A stretch of DNA of 64,000 nt from Microbispora sp. ZYX-F-249 (GCF_039649665.1 NZ_JBDJAW010000025.1:1-64000); one strand, 5' to 3'; shown: positions 25,312 to 34,658, numbered from the stretch's first letter. The notes: generated by a model from the letters alone, not told the origin. Program-made: numbers and translations.

Positions 25312-26099
25312 GGTCGCGCTTGTCCGCGGTGTGCCGGTACGAGTTCCGCATGCAGATCCGCAAGCAGTCCCTGTGGGTGAGCACGGCCGGCCTGGCCGTG
25401 CTGATCGCCGTCGCGCAGGGCGACCGGGGGCCGCGCCACCTGCCGATCGGCGCGGGCGCCGCCGAGGTCATGGCCTCGTGGGCGCTGCTGTTCTCCATGC
25501 TGCTGCCGATCGGGTTCGGCATGGTGCTGGCCGACCGGCTGGTCCGCGACCAGCGGATCGGCGCCGCGTCGCTGCTCGCCAGCCTGCCTGCCCGCACGGG
25601 CGCGCTGGTCGCAGGGAAGTACGCCGGGTCCGTCGCCGCGACCGCGGTCCCCGGCCTGCTGGTGCTCCTCGTCGCCGCCGCCGGAGAGTTCGCGCACCGG
25701 GGCGATCCCGCGCTGTTCGGCTGGGCGGCCGGGGCGTTCGCCGTGGTGCTGCTGCCGGGCCTGGCGTTCGTGGCCGCCTTCGCGCTCGTCTGCCCGCTGG
25801 TGATGTCGGCGCCGCTGTTCCGGGTGCTGTTCGCGGGCTACTGGTTCTGGGGCAACATGCTCGGCCCCAACTACCTGCCGTCCTTGACGGGGACGCTGCT
25901 GACGCCGATCGGCGACTATCCGGCGAGCTGGCTCATCGGCGGCAAGGCCCTCTACGCGGGCGACTCCGGCTGGCTCTCGTTCCTGCGGCCCGAGCCGGGC
26001 GGCGGCGCGGCGCTGCTCAGCGTCGTCCTGCTGATCGTGCTCGCGTCCCTGCCCCTCGCGTTCGCGGGCCCCCTCATGACCCGCCGTACGTCGTCCTGA
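25308..26099 (+). CDS. ABC-2 type transporter permease
   Basis: 263 residues. Basic N-terminus (VCRYEFRMQIRKQSLWVSTA) followed by about six membrane segments (EVMASWALLFSMLLPIGFGM; VAATAVPGLLVLLVAA; AGAFAVVLLPGLAFVAAFAL; LSVVLLIVLASLPLAFAG). ATG 25308 overlaps the previous stop (ATGA) with GGAGGAAGAGG upstream. Followed 15 bases later by the ATPase. Probably an exporter controlled by the linked ECF sigma factor; the substrate is unknown. Confidence 0.82.
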   Translation: MRSRLSAVCRYEFRMQIRKQSLWVSTAGLAVLIAVAQGDRGPRHLPIGAGAAEVMASWALLFSMLLPIGFGMVLADRLVRDQRIGAASLLASLPARTGALVAGKYAGSVAATAVPGLLVLLVAAAGEFAHRGDPALFGWAAGAFAVVLLPGLAFVAAFALVCPLVMSAPLFRVLFAGYWFWGNMLGPNYLPSLTGTLLTPIGDYPASWLIGGKALYAGDSGWLSFLRPEPGGGAALLSVVLLIVLASLPLAFAGPLMTRRTSS

Positions 26100-26114
26100 A
26101 AGAGAAAGACAACC

Positions 26115-26984
26115 ATGGACATCATGATCAACGGGCTGCGCAGGCGGTTCGGACGGGTCGAGGCGCTGCGCGGCGTCGATCTCGAGGTCCCCGGCGGGAT
26201 GTTCGGCCTGCTGGGCACGAACGGCGCGGGCAAGACCACCCTGATGCGCATCCTGGCCGGGGTGCTGTCCCCGACCGGCGGGCGGGTGCTGGTCGGCGGC
26301 CACGACCTCACCACCCGGGCGGGGCGGCTGGCCGTGCAGCGGCGGCTGGGCTACCTGCCGCAGGACCTCGGCCTCTATCCCGACCTCACGACCCAGGAGT
26401 TCCTGGACTACATCGGGCTGCTCAAGGGTCTGGACGACGACACGGCCCGGCGCCGCCAGATCGGCGAGCTGCTCGACATGGTGGGGCTGGCCGACGTCGC
26501 CGGCCGACGGCTCAAGGGTTTCTCCGGCGGCATGCGGCGGCGCGTCGGCATCGCCCAGGCCCTGCTCGGCGACCCCGCGCTGGTCGTCGTGGACGAGCCG
26601 ACGGCCGGGCTCGACCCGGAGGAGCGCATCCGCTTCCGTACGCTCCTCGCCCGGATCGCGGGGCACCGCACCGTGCTGCTGAGCACCCACATCGTGGAGG
26701 ACGTGGCGCAGACCTGCCAGGAGGCCGCCGTCATGGCGGCGGGCCGGGTGGTGTTCACCGGCCCGGTGACCGGCATCGTCGACCGTGCCCGGGGCGCGAC
26801 GTGGGAGGTCGTCACCCGTGGGGCGCCCCCGGCCGCCGGCGTGGTCGTGTCGGCGGTCGGCGGGCCCGACGGCACGCGCTACCGCGTGGTCAGCCAGGCC
26901 AGGCCGGACCCGGCGGCGGTCCCGGTCCGGCCGTCGCTGGAGGAGGGCTACGTCGCACTCATGCGCGAGGCCGTCCCGAGCTGA
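26115..26984 (+). CDS. ABC transporter ATP-binding protein
   Basis: 289 residues. Walker A LLGTNGAGKTTL, Q-loop YLPQDLGLYPDLT, signature FSGGMRRR, Walker B LVVVDEPTAGLD and H-loop STHIVED are intact, with the GLDPEER motif common in exporters. The C-terminal extension after residue 225 is typical of drug or lantibiotic-type exporter ATPases. It energises the two membrane proteins encoded upstream. Convergent with the PIG-L gene, only 4 bases away. Confidence 0.95.
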   Translation: MDIMINGLRRRFGRVEALRGVDLEVPGGMFGLLGTNGAGKTTLMRILAGVLSPTGGRVLVGGHDLTTRAGRLAVQRRLGYLPQDLGLYPDLTTQEFLDYIGLLKGLDDDTARRRQIGELLDMVGLADVAGRRLKGFSGGMRRRVGIAQALLGDPALVVVDEPTAGLDPEERIRFRTLLARIAGHRTVLLSTHIVEDVAQTCQEAAVMAAGRVVFTGPVTGIVDRARGATWEVVTRGAPPAAGVVVSAVGGPDGTRYRVVSQARPDPAAVPVRPSLEEGYVALMREAVPS

Positions 26985-26988
26985 GCGC

Positions 26989-27807
26989 TCAGCCGCGCAG
27001 GCCCGCGAACAGGTCGTCCTCGTGGGCCGGCGCGTCCACCCGGCAGGTCTTCCGGATGAAGTACTCGCGCGAGAACGCCTGGTGCTGGGCCTCCGGCGGC
27101 ATCCTCAGGAAGGGGATGTTCTCGCCCTGGCTCGCGTGCGCCTGCAGGGCCTTCAGCTTGTTCTCCACGTACGGCGCGACGTCCACGACGCTGGTGATGA
27201 GCTCCTCGGGCGTGCCGAAGTCGTCGGGAAGCTCGAAGTCGTCCGGCGCCATGCCGTTGGCCCGCATGAACTCGAACATCTGCCGGATGCCCTCGCGCGG
27301 CACCGCGGTGTAGTAGAGCTTGTCCGGGATGCCGGTCGTCTCGGCCGCCGCGACCGCGATGCGGTGGGCCTGGATGTGGTCGGGGTGCCCGTAGTTGCCG
27401 TTCTCGTCGTAGGTGACGATCACCTGCGGGCGGTAGCGCTCCATCAGCTCGGCGAGCCGGGCGGCGGCCGTCTCGACCGGGACGTTGGCGAACGCGCCGG
27501 AGTGACCGTTGCCCTCCCAGCCGACCATGCCGGAGTCGCGGTAGCCGAGCAGCTCCAGATGGAAGATGCCGAGGTGGGCGACCGACTCGCTCAGCTCGGC
27601 CAGCCGCCGCTCGGCGACGGCGGCGTCGTCGTGGCCGGGCTCGCCCGGCTTCACCCCGCCGGGGCCGTCCCCCTGCTCGCCGTTCGTGCAGGTCACCAGG
27701 ACCGTACGGACGCCCTCGGCGGTGTATCTCGCGAGGATGCCGCCGGTGCCGATCACCTCGTCGTCGGGGTGGGCGTGCACCGCCATCAGGGTGAGCTCTC
27801 GGTCCAT
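26989..27807 (-). CDS. PIG-L family deacetylase (MshB/Mca-like)
   Basis: 272 residues of the GlcNAc-PI/LmbE zinc deacetylase family: AVHAHPDDEVIGTGG supplies the first metal ligands and NYGHPDHIQAH the third histidine. Actinobacterial members include MshB and Mca of mycothiol metabolism; exact substrate is uncertain. ATG 27807 (MDRELTLMAVHAHPDDE) follows GGGGGAA, better than an ATG ten codons upstream. Confidence 0.88.
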   Translation of the reverse strand: MDRELTLMAVHAHPDDEVIGTGGILARYTAEGVRTVLVTCTNGEQGDGPGGVKPGEPGHDDAAVAERRLAELSESVAHLGIFHLELLGYRDSGMVGWEGNGHSGAFANVPVETAAARLAELMERYRPQVIVTYDENGNYGHPDHIQAHRIAVAAAETTGIPDKLYYTAVPREGIRQMFEFMRANGMAPDDFELPDDFGTPEELITSVVDVAPYVENKLKALQAHASQGENIPFLRMPPEAQHQAFSREYFIRKTCRVDAPAHEDDLFAGLRG

Positions 27808-27847
27808 TCGATTCCCCCGGGTGTCGTTTACCGTCACCCCGACGACC

Positions 27848-29083
27848 CTATATCGCCCCTTGATCCCGCGAGGGGACGCCGCTGCCGACCGCCGGCGCGG
27901 GGGCCGGGGTCATGCGGGTGGACACCAGCCACCAGATGACCAGTTGCAGCAGGGCCAGCGCCAGGGCGAAGGGCGGCAGCGTCCAGGCGCCGACTCCCTG
28001 GGCGATCGCCCCGGCGAGCCAGGGGAACACCGCGCCGCCGACCACCGACACCCCGTTGATCAGTCCGATGGCGGTGGGCACCAGCCGGGCCACGGTGAGC
28101 CGCGGCGCCACGGCCATCGTGGTGGGGAAGACCGGCCCGAGCCAGAAGCCGAGCAGCACGAAGCTGACGCTGGCCATCGCGGCGCCCGGGACGAGCCAGG
28201 CCAGCGTCGTGCTGATCGTGACCCCGGCCAGGCAGACGAAGGTCATCCCGGTCGCGCTCAGGCCGAGTCTGGTGGCGATCGGGCTGATCAGGAAACGGCC
28301 CAGGGTGAGCCCGAGCCAGTAGCCGGAGACGGTGTAGCCGGCCAGCAGGTCGCTCTGCCCGTGCTCGTCGACCAGGAAGCTGAACCCCCAGTTGCCCACG
28401 CTGATCTCGAGGCCGACGTACACGGCGAGGAACACCGCGCCCAGCACGACGGCGGGCTGCCGCGAGGCGGTGGCCAGCAGGCCGGGACGCTCCGCCTGCT
28501 CCTCGGCCGACGCGGGAGGCGGGGCCTCGCGGGCGGGCAGGGTCAGGTAGAAGCCGACCAGCAGCGGCAGGCAGACCAGGGCCAGGACCAGCCACACGGC
28601 CGTCCAGGGCAGGAAGGCCAGGATCCCGGTGGCCAGCAGCGGCCCGAGCAGCGCGCCGACGCCGAAGAACGCGTGCAGGCGGTTGAGCAGCGTCGTCGCC
28701 CCGGGCAGGTCGGTGAGGTAGGCGTTCAGCACCGATTCGAAGATGCCCGTGCCGTACCCGGCCACGATCTGGGCCACCAGGAAGGCCAGGAACGGCGGGC
28801 GCACGGCGGTGAAGAGACCGGCCAGCGCGAACGTGCCGCCGCCGAGGATGAGCGAGGCCCGGATCCCGAGGCGGTGGATCAACGGGCCCGCGGTCGAGCC
28901 GGACAGCATGAACCCGGCGGAGAAGGCGAAGAACTGGGTGCCGATCGTGGCCTTGTCGAGGCCGTAGTCGTCCATCTGCGCCGGCAGCAGCACCCCGCCC
29001 ACGCCGGAGCTGAGACCGACCAGGATGAAGGTGACATAGGAGAGCGCGACCGGCGCCCACAGATCGCGCCGCAGTGCGGACAC
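27848..29083 (-). CDS. MFS transporter
   Basis: 411 residues, 12 predicted membrane segments, starting VALSYVTFILVGLSSGVGGV and PAQMDDYGLDKATIGTQFFA. The central loop (residues about 195-215) is charged. Resembles sugar or fucose-type permeases more than drug pumps, but substrate is not predictable. GTG 29083 has GGGAGG 4 bases upstream. Located 40 bases upstream of the PIG-L deacetylase on the same strand, possibly one transcript. Confidence 0.85.
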   Translation of the reverse strand: MSALRRDLWAPVALSYVTFILVGLSSGVGGVLLPAQMDDYGLDKATIGTQFFAFSAGFMLSGSTAGPLIHRLGIRASLILGGGTFALAGLFTAVRPPFLAFLVAQIVAGYGTGIFESVLNAYLTDLPGATTLLNRLHAFFGVGALLGPLLATGILAFLPWTAVWLVLALVCLPLLVGFYLTLPAREAPPPASAEEQAERPGLLATASRQPAVVLGAVFLAVYVGLEISVGNWGFSFLVDEHGQSDLLAGYTVSGYWLGLTLGRFLISPIATRLGLSATGMTFVCLAGVTISTTLAWLVPGAAMASVSFVLLGFWLGPVFPTTMAVAPRLTVARLVPTAIGLINGVSVVGGAVFPWLAGAIAQGVGAWTLPPFALALALLQLVIWWLVSTRMTPAPAPAVGSGVPSRDQGAI

Positions 29084-29229
29084 CTGACCTCCCGCGTACG
29101 AGCAGCCTTCCGGCCACCCGGCATGCGGGATCGGCCGTATCCGTGATCAACGGTGATCCCGTTTTCGGCGTCATGCTACTTCGAGCGCCTAATGCTCCAA
29201 TAGGGGTTTTCGGTGGCTATCGTGACGAT

Positions 29230-29910
29230 GTGACGGATCACGCGATGGTCCAGGCGAACGGCATTCGCATCGCGTACCGGACGTACGGGCCGGGCGGCGG
29301 CGTGCCGCTGGTTCTGCTGCACGGGCTGGGCGAGGGCATGGCCGGCTGGGCGGACGTCGCGCCGGCCCTGGCCGCCCACCGGCACGTGTACGCCCTCGAC
29401 CTGCGCGGCCACGGCGCCAGCGACCGGCCGGGCACCTACGGCCTGGAACTCATGCGCGACGACGTCCTCGCCTTCCTCGACTCGCTGTCGCTCGGCACGG
29501 TGGACGTGATCGGGCACTCGATGGGCGGTGTCGTGGCCTACCTGCTCGCCGCCGAGCGGCCGGGCCGGGTGCGGACGCTGATCCTGGAGGACGTCCCGCT
29601 CCCCGTGCCGCGTGAGCCGCCCCCGCTCGTACGCCCGGAGGGGCCCCTGCCGTTCGACTGGGCGATGGTGGCGGCGGTCAGGCCCGAGATCGACCGGCCC
29701 GACCCGGCGTGGCTGGAGCGGCTGGGCCGGATCACCGCGCGCACGCTTGTGATCGGCGGCGGGCCGGACAGCCACATCCCCCAGGACCGCATCGCCGAGC
29801 TGGCCCGCCGCGTCCCCGGCGCCGCGCACGTCACGATCCCGGCCGGGCACCTGGTGCACGAGAACGCCCCCGGCGCCTTCGTCCGCGAGGTGCTGGCCTT
29901 CCTCGGTTAG
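29230..29910 (+). CDS. Alpha/beta hydrolase
   Basis: 226 residues: oxyanion region LVLLHGLGEG, nucleophile elbow VIGHSMGGV, acid near GGGPDSHIP and catalytic histidine in IPAGHLVHE. Classic single-domain alpha/beta hydrolase with a small cap. GTG 29230 is preferred (MTDHAMVQANGIRIAYRTYG), probably leaderless. Substrate unknown; neighbours give no hint. Confidence 0.88.
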   Translation: MTDHAMVQANGIRIAYRTYGPGGGVPLVLLHGLGEGMAGWADVAPALAAHRHVYALDLRGHGASDRPGTYGLELMRDDVLAFLDSLSLGTVDVIGHSMGGVVAYLLAAERPGRVRTLILEDVPLPVPREPPPLVRPEGPLPFDWAMVAAVRPEIDRPDPAWLERLGRITARTLVIGGGPDSHIPQDRIAELARRVPGAAHVTIPAGHLVHENAPGAFVREVLAFLG

Positions 29911-30004
29911 AGCGTGGCCGGGAGCCCGAAGACGGTGAACAGGCCGGGACTCCCGAACACGACGTTGCGTGCGACTCCGTCCACGCCGATCGTGAGGACC
30001 TGGA

Positions 30005-30685
30005 GTGGTCGACGGCAGGGTCAGGGCCACGGCGCTCAGCGCGTACGCCGTGGTGCTGTCGGCCGGTTCGGTCGCCGGGCTGGTGCTGGGCGGGGTGCTG
30101 GTGAGCGCCGACCTGGCCGGCGCCGGATGGCGGCCGGTGTTCCTCGTGAACGTCCCGGTGGGCGTCCTGCTGACGGTCGCGGTGCCCCGGCTGGTGCCCT
30201 CGGACGTGCGGCCGGACGCGCCGTCGAGCCGGTCGCCCGGGTGGCGCCGCCTCGACCTGCGGGGCCTCGCGCTCGTGCTGCCCGCCATGCTCCTGGTCGT
30301 CCTGCCGCTCGTGCTGGGCCGGGAGGCCGGCTGGCCGTGGTGGACGTACGCGTCGATCGCCGCGGGGATCGCGCTCGCCGTCGTGTTCGTCGTGGCGCAG
30401 CGCCGTACGGCGGCCCGGGGCGGCGACCCGCTGCTGAACCTGGACGTGCTGCGCGCGGCCGGCATGCCCTCGGGCCTGACGACGCTGGTCGCGGCGATGG
30501 TCGCCTCCGGCGGGTTCCTGTTCGCCTTCGCCCTGCACCTGCAGGGCGGCCTCGGGGAGAGCCCGCTGCGGGCCGGGCTCACGTTCCTGCCCATGGCGGT
30601 GGCGTTCGGGCTGGGCAGCTTCTACTGGCGCAGGCTGCCGGGGCGGGGCGCGGTCGCCCTGGCCCGCGCCGTGCGGCCCGCGTGA
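30005..30685 (+). pseudogene. DHA2 MFS transporter fragment, both ends missing
   Basis: 226 codons match the middle of a DHA2 drug transporter: ALSAYAVVLSAGSVAGLVLG ... GWRPVFLVNVPVGVLL (segments 5-6 with motif C) to LTFLPMAVAFGLGSFYWRRL. The first 130 residues (segments 1-4) have no counterpart upstream, and the last four segments are missing after GRGAVALARAVRPA. A full-length relative lies at 4820-6277. This is most likely a degenerate deletion product. Confidence 0.7.
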
Positions 30686-30786
30686 CCGGGCGGCTGGGTT
30701 CATGCATCCGGCCGTGTTGCGTCTCCTGCGGACGGCCTTTGCCATGGCGACGCTACCGTGGGGGTACGCCCTGGGGGGTGATCCGC

Positions 30787-31212
30787 ATGCCCGACGGCCG
30801 GCAGCTCGCGGACCGCGTGCTGAACGCGGTGAACGGTCATGACCTGGAACGACTGTCGGCGTGCTACGACGACGACGCCGTCCTGTCCACCCCGATGGGG
30901 GACTGCGTGGGGCGCGAGCAGATCGCCCGGCACTGGGAGAGCCTGTTCAAGGGCTTCACCGACATGGCCATGACGGTCTGGAACAGGGTGGAGTGCGCCG
31001 ATCCGGGCTTCACCGAGTGGACGATGACGGGCACGCACACCGGGCCGTTCCCGCTGGCCGGCGGCGGTGTCGCGAGCGCGAGCGGCCGGCGGATCACGGT
31101 CCGCGGCTGTGGGGCGTGCCATGCGAAGGACGGTCTCGTCGTCGCCCACCGGGACTATTTCGACCTGCTGGAGCTGTACTCCCAGCTCGGGTTCTCGCTC
31201 GTTTGTGGGTAA
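30787..31212 (+). CDS. SnoaL-like / NTF2-fold protein
   Basis: 141 residues with the cone-shaped NTF2 fold pattern: LADRVLNAVNGHDLERLSAC, YDDDAVLSTPMGDCVGREQI, FTEWTMTGTHTGPF, GLVVAHRDYFDLLELYSQLG. Family members are cyclases, isomerases or simple ligand-binding proteins. GGGGGGTGA precedes ATG 30787. A hairpin begins at its stop codon. No pathway context. Confidence 0.82.
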   Translation: MPDGRQLADRVLNAVNGHDLERLSACYDDDAVLSTPMGDCVGREQIARHWESLFKGFTDMAMTVWNRVECADPGFTEWTMTGTHTGPFPLAGGGVASASGRRITVRGCGACHAKDGLVVAHRDYFDLLELYSQLGFSLVCG

Positions 31213-31235
31213 TCACCCCCCGCTTTCGGGTGATT
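31211..31235 (+). terminator. Hairpin at the end of the SnoaL-like gene
   Basis: AATCACCC (31211-31218) pairs perfectly with GGGTGATT (31228-31235) and begins inside the stop codon. A T-rich tract follows shortly. Confidence 0.55.
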
Positions 31236-31279
31236 TGTGGTGGTTTACGTAGCCTGAAAGCTGGGAGAGGGGAGGCGTC

Positions 31280-32125
31280 ATGCCCGATCCAGCGGACGCG
31301 ACCGTGTTCTTCGTGGGAAACGCCACCATGATCATCCGTTCTCACGGGTTCACCCTGCTGACGGATCCGAACTTCCTGCACCAGGGACAGCGAGCTCATC
31401 TCGGCTGGGGGCTGAGCACCCGCCGCCGCACCGAGCCCGCGATGAAGGTCACGGAGCTTCCGCCACTGGACCTGGTCGTGCTGTCGCACATGCACGGCGA
31501 CCACTGGGACAGGATCGCCAGGAACGGGCTCGACAAGGACCTGCCGATCGTCACCACCCGCCACGCGGCGGCCCGGCTCCGCCGCCAGGGGTTCTACCAC
31601 GCCGTCGGCCTGGAGCCGTGGGAGTACCACCACGAGCGCCACGGGGACGGCACGCTCACGGTGACGGCCACGCCCGCCCGGCACGCGCCGGGCTCGGCGA
31701 ACTCGCTGATGCCGCCGGTGATGGGGAGCGTGCTCGACTTCGCCCACGCCGGCGAGGTGGACCTGCGCCTCCACATCAGCGGTGACACGATCATGGACGA
31801 CTGCCTGTCGGAGATTCCGCGCCGCTTCCCGGACATCGACGTCGGCATCGTCCATCTCGGCGGCACGCGGATCCTCGGCCTCACGGTGACCATGGACGGC
31901 GCGCAGGGGGTGGAGTGGCTCAGGCTGATCCAGCCGGAGTCGGCCCTGCCCGTCCACTACGACGACTACGCGGCGTTCGCCTCCCCGCTGAGGGACTTCC
32001 AGCAGCACGTCCGGGGCGCCGGGCTGTCGCACCTGGTCCACTACCTCATGCGCGGCGAGACCTACCGCCTTCCGGTGCGGCAGTCCGGCGTACGCCCGCA
32101 CCGGCACGTCCCCGGGATGGGCTGA
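31280..32125 (+). CDS. MBL-fold metallo-hydrolase
   Basis: 281 residues. The metal-binding motif LSHMHGDHWD (HxHxDH) is intact, with later ligands in PARHAPGS, HISGDTIMDD and PVHYDD. The N-terminus TVFFVGNATMIIRSHGFTLL resembles the UlaG/YcjY-type lactonase-like subgroup. GAGAGGGGAGG precedes ATG 31280. Cytosolic hydrolase of unknown substrate. Confidence 0.88.
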   Translation: MPDPADATVFFVGNATMIIRSHGFTLLTDPNFLHQGQRAHLGWGLSTRRRTEPAMKVTELPPLDLVVLSHMHGDHWDRIARNGLDKDLPIVTTRHAAARLRRQGFYHAVGLEPWEYHHERHGDGTLTVTATPARHAPGSANSLMPPVMGSVLDFAHAGEVDLRLHISGDTIMDDCLSEIPRRFPDIDVGIVHLGGTRILGLTVTMDGAQGVEWLRLIQPESALPVHYDDYAAFASPLRDFQQHVRGAGLSHLVHYLMRGETYRLPVRQSGVRPHRHVPGMG

Positions 32126-32153
32126 CACGACTAGTCAAAAAGAAACCGTCCTA

Positions 32154-32206
32154 TTGACACCCTGTGCGGCAAGGGTGTTGCATCTTAATTCAAGCTTCAA
32201 AGCTTG
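32154..32206 (+). promoter_or_regulatory. Control region of the GH16 gene with two inverted repeats
   Basis: TTGACA (32154-32159) overlaps an inverted repeat ACACCCT-N8-AGGGTGT (32157-32178). Downstream lies CAAGCTT-CA-AAGCTTG (32191-32206). Both are candidate operators for a sugar-responsive repressor. The -10 is not clear. Confidence 0.5.
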
Positions 32207-32299
32207 CGTGAAGCGCTGGACACCGGCGCGCGCACCCGGAGAGACGGGCGGCGCGGGCCGGAGATCCTGCTGGCATCCCCCCACCAACCGGAGATCTCC

Positions 32300-33535
32300 A
32301 TGCGCAAACCCCGGCTCCTCATCATGGCCGCGGCCATGGTCGTCGGCCTGGCCGGCGGCCTGGTCGCCGCCCCGGGCGCCGACCGGGCCGAGGCCGCCAT
32401 CGGCCCGGTCACTTGGTCGGACGAGTTCAACGCCGCGGCGGGAACGCCGATCGACGGCGCCAAGTGGAAGTTCGACGTGGGCGGCAGCGGCTGGGGCAAC
32501 AACGAGTTGCAGTACTACACGAACTCCACCCGCAACGTGTACCACGACGGGCAGGGACACCTGGCCATCACCGCCCGGCGGGAGAACCCGTCCAACTTCC
32601 AGTGCCACTACGGCACCTGCCAGTACACCTCGGGCCGCATCCTGACCGCCGACAAGTTCAGTCAGGCGTACGGCCGTTTCGAGGCGAGCATCAAGATTCC
32701 CAAGGGGCAGGGCATCTGGCCGGCGTTCTGGATGCTCGGCGGCGGCAACTGGCCGAACACCGGCGAGATCGACATCATGGAGAACGTCGGCAAGGCGCCG
32801 AACACCGTCTACGGCACCGTGCACGGCCCCGGCTACTCCGGGGGCGGCGGCGTGGGCGGCAACCGGACGATCGGCGCACCGCTCGGCGACGCCTTCCACA
32901 CCTACCGGGTCGACTGGTCGCCGAACCTCATCGTCTGGTACCTGGACGGCTCGGAGTACTTCCGCGTCACGCCGGCCGACATCCGCGGCAACCAGTGGGT
33001 GTTCGACCACCCGTTCTTCATGATCCTGAACGTCGCGGTCGGCGGCAACTGGCCGGGCAACCCCGACTCCACCACGTCGTTCCCGCAGACCATGCTGGTC
33101 GACTGGGTCCGCGTCTCCGGCTGGACCAGCGACGGGGGAGGCGGAACCGGGACCGGCGGCGCGCTGAAGTCCAGCCTGAACGGCCGTTGCGTCGACATCC
33201 CGGGCGCCAATCCCGTGGACGGCGCCCGGCTGCAGATGTACGACTGCAACGGCACCGCCGCCCAGCAGTGGACGATCGACAGCGACGGCACGGTCCGCGC
33301 GATGGGCAAGTGCATGGACGCCGCGGCGGCCGGCACCGCCAACGGCACGCCGATCCAGCTCTACACGTGCAACGGCACCGGCGCGCAGCGCTTCACGCTC
33401 AGCCCGGCCGGCGACCTCGTCAACATCCCCGCGAACCGATGCGTGGACATCGTGGACGTCAACCCGGCCAGCGGCGCACGCCTCCAACTGTGGGACTGCA
33501 CCGGCGGGGCCAACCAGAAGTGGACCCGCGGCTGA
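32300..33535 (+). CDS. Secreted GH16 beta-glucanase with CBM13 (ricin-B) domain
   Basis: 411 residues. Signal peptide to about residue 32 (GADRAEA). Catalytic GH16 domain with GEIDIMENVG: nucleophile Glu156, Asp158, acid/base Glu161, plus WPAFWMLG upstream, as in laminarinases (endo-1,3-beta-glucanases). A Gly-rich linker near 285-297 leads to a C-terminal beta-trefoil CBM13 with three repeats (CVDIPGANPVDGARLQMYDC ... QQWTI; CMDAAAAG ... QRFTL; CVDIVDVNPAS ... QKWTR). ATG 32300 begins the signal peptide. Acts on fungal or plant glucans outside the cell. Confidence 0.93.
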   Translation: MRKPRLLIMAAAMVVGLAGGLVAAPGADRAEAAIGPVTWSDEFNAAAGTPIDGAKWKFDVGGSGWGNNELQYYTNSTRNVYHDGQGHLAITARRENPSNFQCHYGTCQYTSGRILTADKFSQAYGRFEASIKIPKGQGIWPAFWMLGGGNWPNTGEIDIMENVGKAPNTVYGTVHGPGYSGGGGVGGNRTIGAPLGDAFHTYRVDWSPNLIVWYLDGSEYFRVTPADIRGNQWVFDHPFFMILNVAVGGNWPGNPDSTTSFPQTMLVDWVRVSGWTSDGGGGTGTGGALKSSLNGRCVDIPGANPVDGARLQMYDCNGTAAQQWTIDSDGTVRAMGKCMDAAAAGTANGTPIQLYTCNGTGAQRFTLSPAGDLVNIPANRCVDIVDVNPASGARLQLWDCTGGANQKWTRG

Positions 33536-33542
33536 CGACCGT

Positions 33543-33582
33543 GTGACCGGTGTGAGGGGTTGCGGCCTCTCACGCCGGTCAC
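33543..33582. terminator. Bidirectional hairpin between GH16 and MFS genes
   Basis: Arms 33543-33559 and 33566-33582 pair over 17 positions with only wobble pairs as defects and a 6-base loop. It lies exactly between convergent stops at 33535 and 33579. Confidence 0.75.
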
Positions 33583-34658
33583 GGCCGTTTCCGGCGTACG
33601 GCCAGGGCGATCACCAGGTACGGCGCCGCCGCGACGGCGAACAGCGGTCCGGGGCCGGTCCACACCGACCCGGCCGCGTAACCGCCGTAGACCGTCAGGG
33701 CGACGATCTCGGTGCCGACCCCGGCCATCGATGTGACCGTGGCCCGCGCGCCGTCCGAGATCCCCTCCTGCAGCCTCGCCTCCAGCGCCGCCGTCGCCCA
33801 CTGGAACAGGCCGAAGGCCACGGCTACCAGCGTGAGCGCCTCCGGCCGGCCCGCGGAGGCTGCGACGGCGCCGGCCGCCATGCAGCAGGCGGCCGTCACC
33901 AGGGCCGGCGCGAGGGCGCCCCGCCCCCGCCCGGCGAACCACCCGCCGACCATGCCGCCCGCGCTCACCAGCAGGACGAGCAGGGGAACCCGCCCGATGG
34001 ACACCCCGGTCGCCTCCGCGAGCAGGGGGACGTACTCGTCCATCGCCCCCGCGACCGACGTCGCCGACAGGACCACGATCGCGCGGCGGACCGCGGGGCC
34101 CTCGCGCACCTGGGCCAGGCCGTCCCGCAGGACGGCGACGTATCCGCCGGCGACGCCCGGCCGGTCGCGGTCCCCGCGCGACTCGGGGAACGACAGCCCC
34201 ACGGCGGCTCCGAGCAGTGTCACGAGCACGCTGGCCAGGCCCGCCGCGCGCATGCCGCCCACGGCGAGCACGGGCCCCGCCAGCGCGGTCGCGGCCATCA
34301 CCGCCGTCGTGCCGAGGGCGGCCGCCCGCCCGGCGAGCGCCGGGAAGCGGGCGGTCGCGCCCCACCGGCCGAGTTCCTCGTACACCAGGGCCTGGAGCGT
34401 GCCCGAACGCAGGGAGCCGCCGGCGCCCCACAGCACGAAGCCCAGCGCGAACGACCAGTAGGAGGGGGCGAACGTCCACAGGGCGTACCCCGTGCCCGTC
34501 AGGAGGGGTGCGACGGCGAGCAGCGACCTCCGCGAGACGAGGTCGGCCCACACGCCGGACGGGACCTCCAGCACGAAGCCGGTGACGGACCAGATCACGA
34601 ACAGCGAGGAGATCTGGGCGGGGGAGAGCCCGTTCTCGGCGAACAGCAGGGCGTACAC
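33579..34658 (-). CDS. MFS transporter with uncertain start
   Basis: About 12 membrane segments of the tetracycline-efflux-like MFS type (SLFVIWSVTGFVLEVPSGVW ADLVSRR motif A; FALGFVLWGAGGSLRSGTL). The first canonical start is GTG 34658, but family-like sequence continues upstream in the same frame (ARLYAYAFLEDFVVLYPV), back to an in-frame stop just beyond. No ATG, GTG or TTG lies in that stretch, so initiation at CTG, a lost start or a small frameshift is possible. Without the upstream part, the first membrane segment is truncated. Function as a drug or metabolite exporter is tentative. Confidence 0.75.
   Translation of the reverse strand: MYALLFAENGLSPAQISSLFVIWSVTGFVLEVPSGVWADLVSRRSLLAVAPLLTGTGYALWTFAPSYWSFALGFVLWGAGGSLRSGTLQALVYEELGRWGATARFPALAGRAAALGTTAVMAATALAGPVLAVGGMRAAGLASVLVTLLGAAVGLSFPESRGDRDRPGVAGGYVAVLRDGLAQVREGPAVRRAIVVLSATSVAGAMDEYVPLLAEATGVSIGRVPLLVLLVSAGGMVGGWFAGRGRGALAPALVTAACCMAAGAVAASAGRPEALTLVAVAFGLFQWATAALEARLQEGISDGARATVTSMAGVGTEIVALTVYGGYAAGSVWTGPGPLFAVAAAPYLVIALAVRRKRP

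Noticed and set aside
29907-30004. Short minus-strand frame ending GSPGLFTVFGLPATL that looks like a protein C-terminus
   Set aside because: Only about 37 codons, bounded by a stop and the truncated transporter; too short to call even as a relic.
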